Origin: an actinobacterium SCGC AAA015-D07
Lineage (GTDB): Bacteria; Actinomycetota; Acidimicrobiia; Actinomarinales; Actinomarinaceae
Direction of reading: 5' to 3'
Assembly (NCBI GenBank): GCA_000384495.1
Contig: ARQR01000002.1
Span: 1-64,000, forward strand
DNA: 64,000 nt
In this document: positions 17,304 through 27,294 of the stretch, piece after piece
How positions within the stretch are numbered: the stretch's first letter is position 1
Layout of the letters: each line of letters begins with the position of its first letter
The notes under the pieces: generated by a model
Told to the model about the DNA's origin: nothing
Database searches by the model: none
What the model saw: only the letters and a program-made list of their open reading frames with translations
Translations under genes and position numbers: made by a program

Positions 17304-18600
17304 TTAAATATTTTAATATTTTTGGACCAAGTAAGGTAATATCACCAGCTCCTAGTGTTAATACTATATCTCCATTTTGTACTTTTTTGGATAAATATTC
17401 AGGTACATACCTTATGGACTTTAAATACTTTATACTTTCTTCTTCAAAGTTTTTACTTGATATTCCTGGTATTGGAGACTCTCCAGCCGGATATATATCA
17501 GTTACAATTGCAAAATCTGCTAATTTTAGAGAATCTTTAAATGAATTAAAGTACTCCATCGTTCTTGTATACCTGTGAGGTTGAAATACAACGTAAAGTT
17601 TACTCTCAGTTTGCTTCTTTAATGCAGTTATAGTTGCTTCCATTTCTGTAGGATGATGACCATAATCATCGTAAATAAACACACCTTTAGATATTCCGAT
17701 AAGTTCTATTCTTCTTTTTACACCTGCAAATGATTCAATTGCATTCAAAGAATCTTTAATTTCAATACCATTTAATAAAGCTAATATAATTGCACCTAGC
17801 ATATTAGATTTAAAGTGGTCACCAATAATGTCTGACTTGATTTCATATTTGTTATTTTCATATATAAAGTTTCCAGGACTTTGCACTTTAAAGTCAGCTG
17901 ATATATCTTTGCCATAACTTACGGGGTTTTTTAACTCCTTCATGGATTTAATATTTAGATCATCATTATTAATAACCAAATTATCCGTTACATTTTTCAT
18001 GACTTTGTAGAAAGCATCTTTGTAATTATCAAGATTTTTAAAATAGTCTAAGTGGTCACTATCAACATTTAAAACTAATAGATCAGATATCTTAATTTTT
18101 TCAAAAGTGTTAAATGCCTCGTCGGTTTCTAAAATAAGTGGCTGATCAGGATCACCATAGTGTCCACCAATTCCATTAAAGGTTGTAATCCCACCATATA
18201 AGTAAGAAACGTTTACATTATTAAAATGAAATATGTGTGAAAGCAAAGCAGTTGTGGAAGTCTTGCCATGTGTTCCTGTTATTCCTATTATCTTATGATT
18301 TTTTGATAAATTTTTTAAATACTCTGGTCTTGACAAAACATTCTCTTTATCGTGAAAATCTTCAAATCTATCAGATTCGATTGGGATAGCACTTGAGTAA
18401 ATATAAAGACTCTCAGGCTTATATGTAATTTCATCTAACGAATGTACGACTTTTATACCATCCTGATTTAATAGATTTGTTACGTATGATTTTCTTTGAT
18501 CATAGCCAATGACATTATCACCTTTTTGTTTTAGATATTTAGATATAGAGCTCATACCGGAACCCCCAACACCTAAAATATAAATATTTTTATAACTCAT
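17293..18600 (-). CDS. murC: UDP-N-acetylmuramate-L-alanine ligase
   Basis: First Mur ligase, adds L-Ala to UDP-MurNAc. UDP-binding start YILGVGGSGMSSISKYLKQ, ATP loop IGITGTHGKTSTTALL, middle-domain LETDEAFNTFEKI and LNVDSDHLDYF, C-terminal YDDYGHHPTEMEATI and VFQPHRYTRT. 435 residues. The ATG overlaps the murG stop by 4 bases. Confidence 0.96.
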   Translation of the reverse strand: MSYKNIYILGVGGSGMSSISKYLKQKGDNVIGYDQRKSYVTNLLNQDGIKVVHSLDEITYKPESLYIYSSAIPIESDRFEDFHDKENVLSRPEYLKNLSKNHKIIGITGTHGKTSTTALLSHIFHFNNVNVSYLYGGITTFNGIGGHYGDPDQPLILETDEAFNTFEKIKISDLLVLNVDSDHLDYFKNLDNYKDAFYKVMKNVTDNLVINNDDLNIKSMKELKNPVSYGKDISADFKVQSPGNFIYENNKYEIKSDIIGDHFKSNMLGAIILALLNGIEIKDSLNAIESFAGVKRRIELIGISKGVFIYDDYGHHPTEMEATITALKKQTESKLYVVFQPHRYTRTMEYFNSFKDSLKLADFAIVTDIYPAGESPIPGISSKNFEEESIKYLKSIRYVPEYLSKKVQNGDIVLTLGAGDITLLGPKILKYLNEY

Positions 18601-19628
18601 TTGTTAATTTCATCAATGATTTTATTAACAATAAAATCATTGCCTATTTTTATGACATTATTTTTAGAGAATTCTTCAAATAAACTTTTATCAAGTTGCT
18701 CTAATTTCTTAAATTCATATTCTAAACTTTCATAATTTGGACACAATTTAGCAAATTTTGACTTAACTAAATATTTTGCGTTCATTGACTGGTGGTTAGA
18801 TGTTGTGCCATGCTTGTATGGAATAAGTAGTAAAGGAATATTTACTAATACAGCTTCTAATACTCCTCCACCCGCTCTAGAGACTTGAAGGTCAATCGAT
18901 GAATAAAAATCGGTCATATCTTTAATAAACTCTATTTGCTTATAATTTTCGAATTTTTTTGAATTATCAACATTATTTGGTCCAACGATGTGGATTATCT
19001 TAATATTTTTTAAAGTGTTGTTGCCTAAATATTTGTATATTAAAGAGTTTATTTCTTCGGACCCTTGGCTTCCACCCTGTACTCCGATTACTATTTCTTT
19101 ATTATTAGTTGATTTGATATTTTGAATTTTTTTATCAACAATTGGTCCAGTGTTGTCTAAATTTGTTTGGTTTATATTTATTGTGTTTGGATAGGAAGTA
19201 AATTTATTACTTTTAAAATAGGATGCAATTTTATTACCAAGTCCAGCATAAATATTTTGTTCTTGTATGAAAAATTTTATTTTATGTCTCCAGCTCAAAT
19301 ACCCAGCCAAAAGTGCAATATATGATCCAGTAGTAAATAAGATTCCGCAATTATTTAAATCTATTTTCTTTTCAATAAGCCGAATGGATTTTATTATTTT
19401 TAGGATATTTAGCATATAACCAACCATGCCTATCTTTGATCTATATATATCTATTGAATGAACATCTACTTCTCTATCTTTAAAATATTGAGATCCTCTT
19501 TTATCTGTTACTACCTCTATTTTTCGTTTTTCTATGCCTCTTTGATGTAAATCATCAATCAAGTTAATTACCGGTAATACATGTCCCCCAGTACCAACAC
19601 AAAAAAAGACTATTGTATTTTGTTTCAT
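18597..19628 (-). CDS. murG: MurG, lipid II-forming N-acetylglucosaminyltransferase
   Basis: Membrane-associated GT28 enzyme that adds GlcNAc to lipid I. The N-terminal glycine loop is FFCVGTGGHVLPVINLI, then TTGSYIALLAG, FIQEQNIYAGLGNKIAS, GVQGGSQGSEEINS and the donor-binding VSRAGGGVLEAVLVNIPLLL. 343 residues. Four-base overlap with ftsW upstream. Confidence 0.95.
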   Translation of the reverse strand: MKQNTIVFFCVGTGGHVLPVINLIDDLHQRGIEKRKIEVVTDKRGSQYFKDREVDVHSIDIYRSKIGMVGYMLNILKIIKSIRLIEKKIDLNNCGILFTTGSYIALLAGYLSWRHKIKFFIQEQNIYAGLGNKIASYFKSNKFTSYPNTININQTNLDNTGPIVDKKIQNIKSTNNKEIVIGVQGGSQGSEEINSLIYKYLGNNTLKNIKIIHIVGPNNVDNSKKFENYKQIEFIKDMTDFYSSIDLQVSRAGGGVLEAVLVNIPLLLIPYKHGTTSNHQSMNAKYLVKSKFAKLCPNYESLEYEFKKLEQLDKSLFEEFSKNNVIKIGNDFIVNKIIDEINK

Positions 19629-20713
19629 AATTTTGAATAACCAATTGCTAAACCGCCGAACAAAGCAACCATAGCACTACTACCGTAAGAAATAAATGGT
19701 AAGACAATACCTGTAATTGGTAATAAACCAACTGCACCTCCAAGATTAATTACTACTTGTATTAAGACCCATGCTCCTAATCCAGAAAATACAAGTTTTT
19801 TAAATTCACTTTCTGTTGATATTGCCAATCCAAACAATGAGATAATTAAAAGACCGAGAATAATTATAAAAATTACTAATCCTACAAATCCATATTCCTC
19901 ACCAATAATGGATGCAATAAAATCTGTATGAGAATTTGGAAGCATTCCCCACCTAGCGCGAGATGTTCCAGGTCCTAAGCCAAACATCCCTCCAGAGCTT
20001 ATGGCTATTCTGCTTTGATTTAATTGAAAGCAATCACCTAATAAATCTATGCCTTTATCACAATCTTTATTTATCCAGGTTAAAATTCTATTCCATCGAT
20101 AGTTCCCGGAGATCGCAAGAAAATATAGTGGAACTACAGATAGAGACAAAATACCGACAGGAAATTTTAAATTAATTTTTGAGAACAAAATTTGTGCTAA
20201 AACTATTCCAAATATAGTTAGTGTTGTTCCGTAATCAGGTTGAAGATAAATAAAAAGACAACACATTAAAGGTAGGAACATTGCTCTTTTTAAATAAAAT
20301 AAATCACTATATTTTGAATCAAGGTTTGATAATTGATAAGCTATCCACAAAATAATTAATGGTTTAGCTATTTCACTTGGTTGAAAATTGATTAATCCTA
20401 AGTCAACCCATCTTCGACTTCCTCCTCTAACTATTCCATAAGTTAAAACAAAAAAAAGTGATGTTGTTACAAATACAATTGAAAGATTTATTAATTTTTC
20501 CTGGATTGAAATATTTATTTTTTTCCCAATATTAAATATTACAATTCCAATTAAAACTGCAGCAATATGTCTTTTTATAAAGTAAAAATTATCGTTATAT
20601 TGATTCATTCCTTGCACAGATGAAGCTGAAATATTTACTAAAACACCAAAAGTTACGAGAAACCAGATAGAAAATAGATTTAATCTTTGAAAAAATAAAT
20701 AAGAAAACCTCAA
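19625..20713 (-). CDS. ftsW: SEDS peptidoglycan polymerase FtsW
   Basis: Septal glycosyltransferase working with the class B PBP encoded nearby. About ten membrane segments; SEDS signatures include RGGSRRWVDLGLINFQPSE, KPLIILWIAY, QPDYGTTLTIF, GPGTSRARWGMLPNSHTDF, SIIGEEYGFVG and the final GLLPITGIVLPFISYGSSAM. 362 residues. Placement within dcw argues for FtsW over RodA. Confidence 0.95.
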   Translation of the reverse strand: MRFSYLFFQRLNLFSIWFLVTFGVLVNISASSVQGMNQYNDNFYFIKRHIAAVLIGIVIFNIGKKINISIQEKLINLSIVFVTTSLFFVLTYGIVRGGSRRWVDLGLINFQPSEIAKPLIILWIAYQLSNLDSKYSDLFYLKRAMFLPLMCCLFIYLQPDYGTTLTIFGIVLAQILFSKINLKFPVGILSLSVVPLYFLAISGNYRWNRILTWINKDCDKGIDLLGDCFQLNQSRIAISSGGMFGLGPGTSRARWGMLPNSHTDFIASIIGEEYGFVGLVIFIIILGLLIISLFGLAISTESEFKKLVFSGLGAWVLIQVVINLGGAVGLLPITGIVLPFISYGSSAMVALFGGLAIGYSKL

Positions 20714-21921
20714 TTTTGTCCACCTTTTATATTTTTCACTATTGATTTAAAAAATTTTCCTCTTTCAATATAGTTTTCAAAATCATTAAAACTCGAACCT
20801 CCACAAGAAAATAGAACGGTTTCAAATATTTGAAAATCTTTTTTTACTATATCTTCTAGTTCAAAAATTGATTCAATAACTTCTACTTCACAATTAAATA
20901 AATTTTGATCCAGATTCATATCCTTAGGAATAATTATTTTTTTTATTTCATTTGATAATTTAAGTTCATTTGTAGGAATATTTTTTGTAATTCCATGCAT
21001 AATAAGTAATGCGTTTTTAACTCTTTCACTCGCTGAGGATACAGAGTGAAAATTTGTAGACTTAGAGTCATTTATAAATCTTGTTCCATTGATAATTTCA
21101 ACTTTTTCAAAACGATGTTCTGTAGTTGATTTATTTTTCAAGAATTTATAAGCATCTTCTATATTTAGATTTAATTTATCGATTAATTTAATGAATGCAA
21201 TTGAGGTATCGAATGGATAATTTGAAAATTTGAGATCAAACTTTTTAGTTATATCTTTGTTTGATTTTTCTTCTGAGGGAATTCCTATTATATTTTCAAG
21301 TTTTACAGTAGACACTGTATTTGTTCCAATAATAAGATTATTTTTTGATTCCAAGAAAGACAATAATTTTATTTTTGAATTTTTATAATCTTCAAGGTCT
21401 TTATGCCAATCAAGATGATCCGAGTGAAAATTTAAAAATACACCAAAGTCTATTTTTAAATTTTTTGAATAAAAAAGTTGAAAACTTGAAAGTTCAACAA
21501 TTGCATAAATTTTTTGATTTGATTCAAATTCAAGTGGTGAAACACCTACATTTCCACATGCAATAGATTCAATTCCATTTTCATTTAGAAAATCTGATAA
21601 TAAATTAACAAAAGTTGTTTTACCGTTTGTTCCAGTAACGCCTATGAAAGTACCTTTGAATTTGTTTGAGAATAAATCAATATCAGTAATTACATTATTT
21701 TCAGGAAATTCTTGAAGTAATTTATGATCTGGTTTTATTCCAGGAGAGACGACTATTTCATTAACTTGCTTTAAATATGAATCTTTAAAAACTAATTCTT
21801 CACGAATATCTTTTAATAAATCAAGATTGTCATCATGAATCAAATACTCTTTGGATGTAGTATCGAAATATTTTTTGACAGATTGACCTGTATTACCATA
21901 TCCAAGAATTAAAGATTTCAC
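20710..21921 (-). CDS. murD: UDP-N-acetylmuramoylalanine-D-glutamate ligase
   Basis: Second Mur ligase, adds D-Glu. N-terminal nucleotide-fold SLILGYGNTGQSVKKYF, ATP loop GVTGTNGKTTFVNLLSDF, VELSSFQLFYSKNL, NFHSDHLDWH, TTEHRFEKVEIINGTRFIND and SKSTNFHSV. 403 residues, somewhat short. Directly abuts mraY (start of murD one base before mraY's stop block) in the usual mraY-murD order. Confidence 0.94.
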   Translation of the reverse strand: MKSLILGYGNTGQSVKKYFDTTSKEYLIHDDNLDLLKDIREELVFKDSYLKQVNEIVVSPGIKPDHKLLQEFPENNVITDIDLFSNKFKGTFIGVTGTNGKTTFVNLLSDFLNENGIESIACGNVGVSPLEFESNQKIYAIVELSSFQLFYSKNLKIDFGVFLNFHSDHLDWHKDLEDYKNSKIKLLSFLESKNNLIIGTNTVSTVKLENIIGIPSEEKSNKDITKKFDLKFSNYPFDTSIAFIKLIDKLNLNIEDAYKFLKNKSTTEHRFEKVEIINGTRFINDSKSTNFHSVSSASERVKNALLIMHGITKNIPTNELKLSNEIKKIIIPKDMNLDQNLFNCEVEVIESIFELEDIVKKDFQIFETVLFSCGGSSFNDFENYIERGKFFKSIVKNIKGGQN

Positions 21922-22980
21922 TTAATTTCCAAACAATACCCAGTCTCCATAAAATAGACCAAGCCCCATTACGATGAAAATTCCGTTGATTATCCAAAAC
22001 CTTACAATAATAGTTGTCTCTGCCCAATTACTCATTTCAAAATGATGATGAATTGGTGTCATTTTAAAAATTCTTTTTTGTTTCAATTTATAAGAAGATA
22101 CCTGAAGGATGACAGATAAGGCCTCAAATATATAAAGGAAGCAAAAAAAGAAAATTAAGCCATCGGCACCTAGCGATATTAAAATTATCGGAAACATAGC
22201 ACCAATAAAATGAGACCCTACGTCTCCCATGATTATTTTTGCAGGATTTGTATTCCACCATAAAAAACCAAGAGTAGAACCAGCTAAAGCAGATATAAGT
22301 GTAGATAACTCAAGACCAACCATTTCATTATTCATAAAATTTATGTAATAATCTGGATGCCTAAAAATCCAAAAAGCAATAATTAAAATTCCTCCAAAAG
22401 AAACAGAGGATGAACCTGCTACAAGACCATCTAAACCATCTGTAAGATTTGTTGAATTAGTAATACCTACAATTAGAAAGACTATGAGGATCCACTTTAA
22501 AAATCCAACTTCAAAACCAAAACCGCTGAAAAAATAAAATGTTGATGAGTAATCTAGATTGTAAAAATATAAACTTACGAAAGAACCTACCAATATTTGT
22601 AAAAATATTTTATTTCTAGCTCTAAGGCCTAAATTTCTATTTTTTCTAACTTTCAAAAGATCATCAATTAATCCAACTGAAGCCATGAGTGTACCGAACA
22701 AAAGTAGATTTAAAATTACTGGATTAATTGATATCAATTCAATCTTAAATCCCTGACCAATTGTCCAAAAATTAATATGTGATAGAACATAGCCGGCATA
22801 AGTTCCTAAAATTATAAATACACCCCCCATTGTTGGCGTACCTTTTTTATGGTCATGAAAAACAACTTCCTCTTGAATTGGTTGACCAATATTTCTAGAT
22901 TTAAAATAGTTAACTCCTATGGATGTTGACAAAATTACGAATAAGAAAGAAATTGCACCAGATACAATTATTGCAATCAA
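21922..22980 (-). CDS. mraY: MraY, phospho-N-acetylmuramoyl-pentapeptide transferase
   Basis: Polytopic membrane enzyme that makes lipid I on undecaprenyl phosphate. Hallmarks: KKGTPTMGGVFIILGTYAG, LIDDLLKVRKNRNLGLRARN, NSTNLTDGLDGLVAGSSS, GDVGSHFIGAMFPI and MTPIHHHFEMSNWAET. About ten transmembrane helices in 352 residues. It follows murE directly with a 4-base overlap; murF, which normally lies between them, is not here. Confidence 0.96.
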   Translation of the reverse strand: MIAIIVSGAISFLFVILSTSIGVNYFKSRNIGQPIQEEVVFHDHKKGTPTMGGVFIILGTYAGYVLSHINFWTIGQGFKIELISINPVILNLLLFGTLMASVGLIDDLLKVRKNRNLGLRARNKIFLQILVGSFVSLYFYNLDYSSTFYFFSGFGFEVGFLKWILIVFLIVGITNSTNLTDGLDGLVAGSSSVSFGGILIIAFWIFRHPDYYINFMNNEMVGLELSTLISALAGSTLGFLWWNTNPAKIIMGDVGSHFIGAMFPIILISLGADGLIFFFCFLYIFEALSVILQVSSYKLKQKRIFKMTPIHHHFEMSNWAETTIIVRFWIINGIFIVMGLGLFYGDWVLFGN

Positions 22981-24380
22981 ATTAAGCCTCCAATGGTCTC
23001 ATTAATGAAATCGTTATCATTAAAAGGAATATGTGAATTGTTTATTTCTTGATACATTTCATGCCCTTTACCTAATACTAATAAAACTGAGTTTTCCTTG
23101 AGCTCATTAATTGCAGAAGTTATTGCTTCTTTTCTATCAAGAATTACATTAGTTTTAGATAAATCGCATCCTTTTAAAATATCATTTGATATTTGAATAG
23201 GATCTTCATTTCTTGGATTATCATTCGTTACTATTACACTGTCTGCTAATTTAGAAGCAGTTCCCATATGTTTTCTTTTTTCTTTATCTCTATTGCCTCC
23301 AGCCCCAAACAAAACAACAACCTTTGAAAAATAAGGATTCACATATTTAATAACTTGGGAAATTGATTCAGGAGTGTGAGCGTAATCTACAATTATTTTA
23401 TTTGTTTTGAAATTAATCAAATCAAATCTTCCTTTTGGATTTTTCAGATTCGAAATATTGTCTATGATTTGATCTACATTTTTTATTTTTGAATAATATG
23501 CCATAGAAAAAGCAAGTAAAAAATTTTGATAAAAATTTGGACCAACGATATCTAATTCAAAATCGTATATTTTTTTATTAATTTCTATTTTCAAACTAGT
23601 TTTTGGATATGTCTTTTTTTCTAATATTTGTAAATCGGCTTGAGTGTCTGAGCTTATTTTAAAAGATGGTAAAGATGAATTTTGGGCAACTTTATTACCC
23701 CATTTATTATCTATATATACATACTTATCTGATAGCTGGTTTGAGAATAACTTTAATTTTGAATTAAAGTAATTTTCAATATTTATATGGTAATCAAAAT
23801 GATCTTGAGATAGATTTGTAAAACCTGAGGTATTAAATCTAATGCCGTTAAATCTATCTTGATCTAAAGCATGTGATGAAGCTTCAAGAATTATATTATT
23901 GTATTTTTTAAAATCTGACTTACCGAGTAATTTAAGAATATTAAATAATTTAGGTGAGGTTAAGTGTTTTTCATTTGTAATTTCAGAAAATAATTCGTCT
24001 TCATTAGTTCCAATAAATAAACTTTCTGGTCCAAGTAATTCTTTAAGATAAGATCCTGTTGTTGTTTTCCCATTTGTTCCTGTAATGCCAAAGTACTTTT
24101 TTGATTCATAGTCATTACATAGGTAATTGTATGAATCGAGAAAAACTTCATTGTAATTTTTTGCTTTAATTACTTTATCATCATTCGAACTACAATTTAA
24201 AGATGTAATTACTAGCTTCACTTTCTTCTTAAGGGACTCATCCACATACTTGTCTAACTTATCTTTATCGTCATGATTAACAAATAATACTGACCCCTCC
24301 TCAACATCTAATGAGCTATTAACAAAATTTTTAATATCAATTTCAGTAAATTTTAATTCTGACAAATTAAGTTCACTCAT
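22977..24380 (-). CDS. murE: UDP-MurNAc-tripeptide ligase (MurE)
   Basis: Third Mur ligase. ATP loop FGITGTNGKTTTGSYLKELL, LEASSHALDQDRFNGIRF, NLSQDHFDYHINIENYF, PKGRFDLINFKTNKIIVDYA and VVLFGAGGNRDKEKR. The amino-acid specificity box reads NDNPRNEDP, i.e. DNPR, which in characterised enzymes means meso-diaminopimelate, not lysine. 467 residues, slightly short with a reduced N-terminal domain. Overlaps mraY by 4 bases. Confidence 0.93.
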   Translation of the reverse strand: MSELNLSELKFTEIDIKNFVNSSLDVEEGSVLFVNHDDKDKLDKYVDESLKKKVKLVITSLNCSSNDDKVIKAKNYNEVFLDSYNYLCNDYESKKYFGITGTNGKTTTGSYLKELLGPESLFIGTNEDELFSEITNEKHLTSPKLFNILKLLGKSDFKKYNNIILEASSHALDQDRFNGIRFNTSGFTNLSQDHFDYHINIENYFNSKLKLFSNQLSDKYVYIDNKWGNKVAQNSSLPSFKISSDTQADLQILEKKTYPKTSLKIEINKKIYDFELDIVGPNFYQNFLLAFSMAYYSKIKNVDQIIDNISNLKNPKGRFDLINFKTNKIIVDYAHTPESISQVIKYVNPYFSKVVVLFGAGGNRDKEKRKHMGTASKLADSVIVTNDNPRNEDPIQISNDILKGCDLSKTNVILDRKEAITSAINELKENSVLLVLGKGHEMYQEINNSHIPFNDNDFINETIGGLI

Positions 24381-24381
24381 T

Positions 24382-26058
24382 TTATTTATCCGGTACTAGG
24401 TTTCTTACAATATTCTTAAATATTGGTGCAGCTGTAGAACCACCTGTTACATACTCTGAAATCGGAGAGCCTATTGCACCCCATAAAATTACTGATCCAA
24501 CTATTGGTCCTTCATTAGTCTCTATAAATCCAGTGAATGATGTATTAAAGCGATTATTTGAGTATCCAATTCCCTCCAGATATGTCCGACTAGTTCCTGT
24601 TTTACCACCTATTACATAACCATTCATTCTTAAAGACTTGCCTGTTCCATTGTCTCCCTCAACAACGTTAATAAGTAATTTTTTCAATCTGTTGGACAAG
24701 TCATAAGAAATGATTGATTTTTGATTTATATTCTGATCTAAATTTCTCAATAATGATAGTTGAATATCTTTACCACCATTTGCAATTATGCTGTACCCCT
24801 TAACCATTTGATACTGAGTTGTGTTTATAGAATAACCTATTGAAAGAGAACTGAGACAGGTTTTACATGTGTTATATTCTGTAAATGATCCTTTAGATTC
24901 TCCAGATAGCTCTACACCTGTTCTTGAACCAAACCCAAATTTTTTTAAAAATTCTTCAATATCTTCAATATTAGAACTATTGACAATTTTTATAGTTCCT
25001 ACATTCGAAGATCTTTCTATGATTTCTTCTACTGTAAGATTTAGTGGTTCATGCTTTAAAAAATCTTTGAAGCATCCTTTAAAACCTTCATAATTATCAT
25101 CACAAGATCCATCGATAATTTCTATCTCATCTTCGACTAAGTATGAATTATTCTCATCAACTATATCCGATTCTATTAATGATCCTATGGTAAATATTTT
25201 AAGTGCTGAACCAGGTTCGTAGTTTGCTCTCGCACTTATCAGGTCAATATCAAAATATTTATTATCTAAGGATGATGTCTCTGAAGAAATAAGAACTTCG
25301 CCTGTTAAAGAATTTGCAAAAACAACTGAACACTTAAAAGCTCCCGTATCGACCAATGCATCAATGCAGAGATTTTCAGTCAAATATTGTAATTCAGAGT
25401 CAATAGCAAGTACTAAATCTTCTCCATGTTTTGGTTGAATTGTCTTAATTTCACCTTGTGGAATTATTGCTCCATTTGGTGCTGATTCATACCTTAGCTC
25501 TCCATTCTGTCCCTGAAGAAAATTATCAAAATATAGTTCAAGCCCCTCTATTCCATTTCCGTCTGGATCAACTAGTCCTATTAGATTGGACATTGATTCA
25601 TCATAAACATTTCTTTTATTAGATTGCTCTAAATGTACTCCTTTATAATTCCAAGACTTAATTTTTTGACCAGTTTCAAAATCAACATTACGTTTAAGAT
25701 AAAAAAAGCCAGAATTTTCTGTAATTTCATTTAAAATTTTCTTCTCATCAATTCCTAATATTGGAGACAATACTTTAATGAGGCCTAAATCGTTTATCTC
25801 ATTTGGTCTAATCGCTACATTGTAAGATTGAATGCTACTGGCCAATACGTTAAAATGTTTATCGTATATTGTTCCCCTTTTTGCTTCTAGAACCTCTACC
25901 CTTTCCCTGTAAGATAACGCTTGATCTTGAAAGTGATCAGATTCGATAAATTGTAAAGAATATACTGTTTGAATAAATAGAAACGAGCCAAACAATACAA
26001 AAGAAAATATCGTTAAGAATAAAAAATTTAATTTAAGTCTATTTCTGCTAAATCTCAT
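24382..26058 (-). CDS. ftsI: class B penicillin-binding protein FtsI (PBP3-like)
   Basis: Septal transpeptidase. One N-terminal membrane anchor (about residues 12-34), pedestal domain with RGTIYDKHFNVLASS, transpeptidase motifs SxxK in EPGSALKIF, SxN in ERSSNVGTI and KTG in GGKTGTSRTY, followed by SFTGFIETN. 558 residues, without PASTA domains. Overlaps the ftsL-like gene by 4 bases; one base separates it from murE's start codon region. Confidence 0.95.
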   Translation of the reverse strand: MRFSRNRLKLNFLFLTIFSFVLFGSFLFIQTVYSLQFIESDHFQDQALSYRERVEVLEAKRGTIYDKHFNVLASSIQSYNVAIRPNEINDLGLIKVLSPILGIDEKKILNEITENSGFFYLKRNVDFETGQKIKSWNYKGVHLEQSNKRNVYDESMSNLIGLVDPDGNGIEGLELYFDNFLQGQNGELRYESAPNGAIIPQGEIKTIQPKHGEDLVLAIDSELQYLTENLCIDALVDTGAFKCSVVFANSLTGEVLISSETSSLDNKYFDIDLISARANYEPGSALKIFTIGSLIESDIVDENNSYLVEDEIEIIDGSCDDNYEGFKGCFKDFLKHEPLNLTVEEIIERSSNVGTIKIVNSSNIEDIEEFLKKFGFGSRTGVELSGESKGSFTEYNTCKTCLSSLSIGYSINTTQYQMVKGYSIIANGGKDIQLSLLRNLDQNINQKSIISYDLSNRLKKLLINVVEGDNGTGKSLRMNGYVIGGKTGTSRTYLEGIGYSNNRFNTSFTGFIETNEGPIVGSVILWGAIGSPISEYVTGGSTAAPIFKNIVRNLVPDK

Positions 26059-26378
26059 CTGCTAAAACCCATTACAGTAGGACTCATTTCTTCAATGTCA
26101 TTAAGTTTGTATGGGGTTTCAAGATCTAGGTTCAAGTTATTAACCCTAAGCCTGACATATGAATTCAATTTGGATAAGTTTTCAATATTTTCAAATGAGT
26201 ATTTCTTAATATATTCAACATTTATATTTGCTCTTGAGTGTTCGAGTTCTACAATTTCAGCATTAATTGATGAAAGTTCATTTGAAATTTCATTTATTTT
26301 TATATTTATAAAAAGTGAAAAAATAACAGATATTGATAAGAGTAAATATATCAATCGAAAAATATATTTTTTTCTCAT
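26055..26378 (-). CDS. ftsL: FtsL-like bitopic division protein
   Basis: 107 residues: a short basic N-terminus, one transmembrane helix (about 7-26) and a helical, leucine/isoleucine heptad region (INEISNELSSINAEIVELE) suggestive of the FtsL/FtsB coiled coil. Primary sequence conservation is very low in this family, so the name rests on topology and position between rsmH and ftsI. Overlaps both neighbours by 4 bases. Confidence 0.75.
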   Translation of the reverse strand: MRKKYIFRLIYLLLSISVIFSLFINIKINEISNELSSINAEIVELEHSRANINVEYIKKYSFENIENLSKLNSYVRLRVNNLNLDLETPYKLNDIEEMSPTVMGFSR

Positions 26379-27292
26379 ATTTTAATCACATACCTTAATG
26401 TTGCAGATTTTGCCCTTGAATTAGTTTCTATTTCTTTATTGCTGGGGTAATATTTTTTTTTGTTTGGAAATTTAAAACTTTCTACATTGTTACAAACGCA
26501 TATTGCTATTGAAGGATCACAAGTACAACCAATGGTTAACTCGTTCATAAAATTTTTAACAATTTTATCTTCAAGGGAATGATAAGAAATACAAACTATC
26601 ACTCCATTTTTTGAAATTACATCTTTTATACTATTTAATGACTTTCTCAACTCATCTAACTCGTCATTAACTTGAATTCTTATTGCTTGAAAAATTCTTC
26701 GAATACTTTTCTCAATATAAATGGGATTCTGTTTTGGTAAAGAATCTTTAATAAGTTTTACCAAATCCTTTGTTTTGTAAACTGGCCGATTTTCTACTAT
26801 TTTTTTTGCAATTAAACTTGAATATCTTTCCTCTCCATATTTTTGAAAAACTAACTTTAATTCTTCATACGAAAAAGAATTCAGAATATTTTCTGCAGTT
26901 ACAGATTCTTGTTGATTCATTCTCATATCTAAATCAGAATCAATTGAATATGAAAACCCTCTAGATGGTGTATCTATTTGATGACTTGAAACTCCAAGAT
27001 CATAAAGAATTCCACTTATTGGAGTAAATGAATTCTTTACTAAATAATCGTAGATTTCTGAAAAGTTTAACAGAACTACATTGTGTTTATTCTTTTTATT
27101 TGCAACCGAATCAATATCTCGATCAAAACCAATCGCATTAAATCTTTTTTCTGAATCAATAAATTCGAAATGAGAACCATCGCCGTAAGTTGCATCAATA
27201 AAATAACCCTCGGGAACATCTTTTAGTAAAGAAGAGATTTCTTCTTTCATAACGCCAACATGTGGCATGTACCCAACCCTGTTACTGTTCAT
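26375..27292 (-). CDS. rsmH: 16S rRNA (cytosine-1402-N4)-methyltransferase RsmH
   Basis: SAM-dependent methyltransferase of the decoding centre (formerly MraW). Motifs: YFIDATYGDGSHFEFI, GFDRDID, GILYDLGVSSHQIDTPSRGF, LDMRMNQ, NSFSYEELKLVFQKYGEER, RIFQAIRIQVNDELDEL and ISYHSLEDKIVKNF. 305 residues from the ATG at 27292; the ATG nine codons in (27268), giving MPHVGVMKEEI, fits the family N-terminus better. The upstream ATG lies only 2 bases from the leader hairpin. Confidence 0.95.
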   Translation of the reverse strand: MNSNRVGYMPHVGVMKEEISSLLKDVPEGYFIDATYGDGSHFEFIDSEKRFNAIGFDRDIDSVANKKNKHNVVLLNFSEIYDYLVKNSFTPISGILYDLGVSSHQIDTPSRGFSYSIDSDLDMRMNQQESVTAENILNSFSYEELKLVFQKYGEERYSSLIAKKIVENRPVYKTKDLVKLIKDSLPKQNPIYIEKSIRRIFQAIRIQVNDELDELRKSLNSIKDVISKNGVIVCISYHSLEDKIVKNFMNELTIGCTCDPSIAICVCNNVESFKFPNKKKYYPSNKEIETNSRAKSATLRYVIKI

Positions 27293-27294
27293 AC

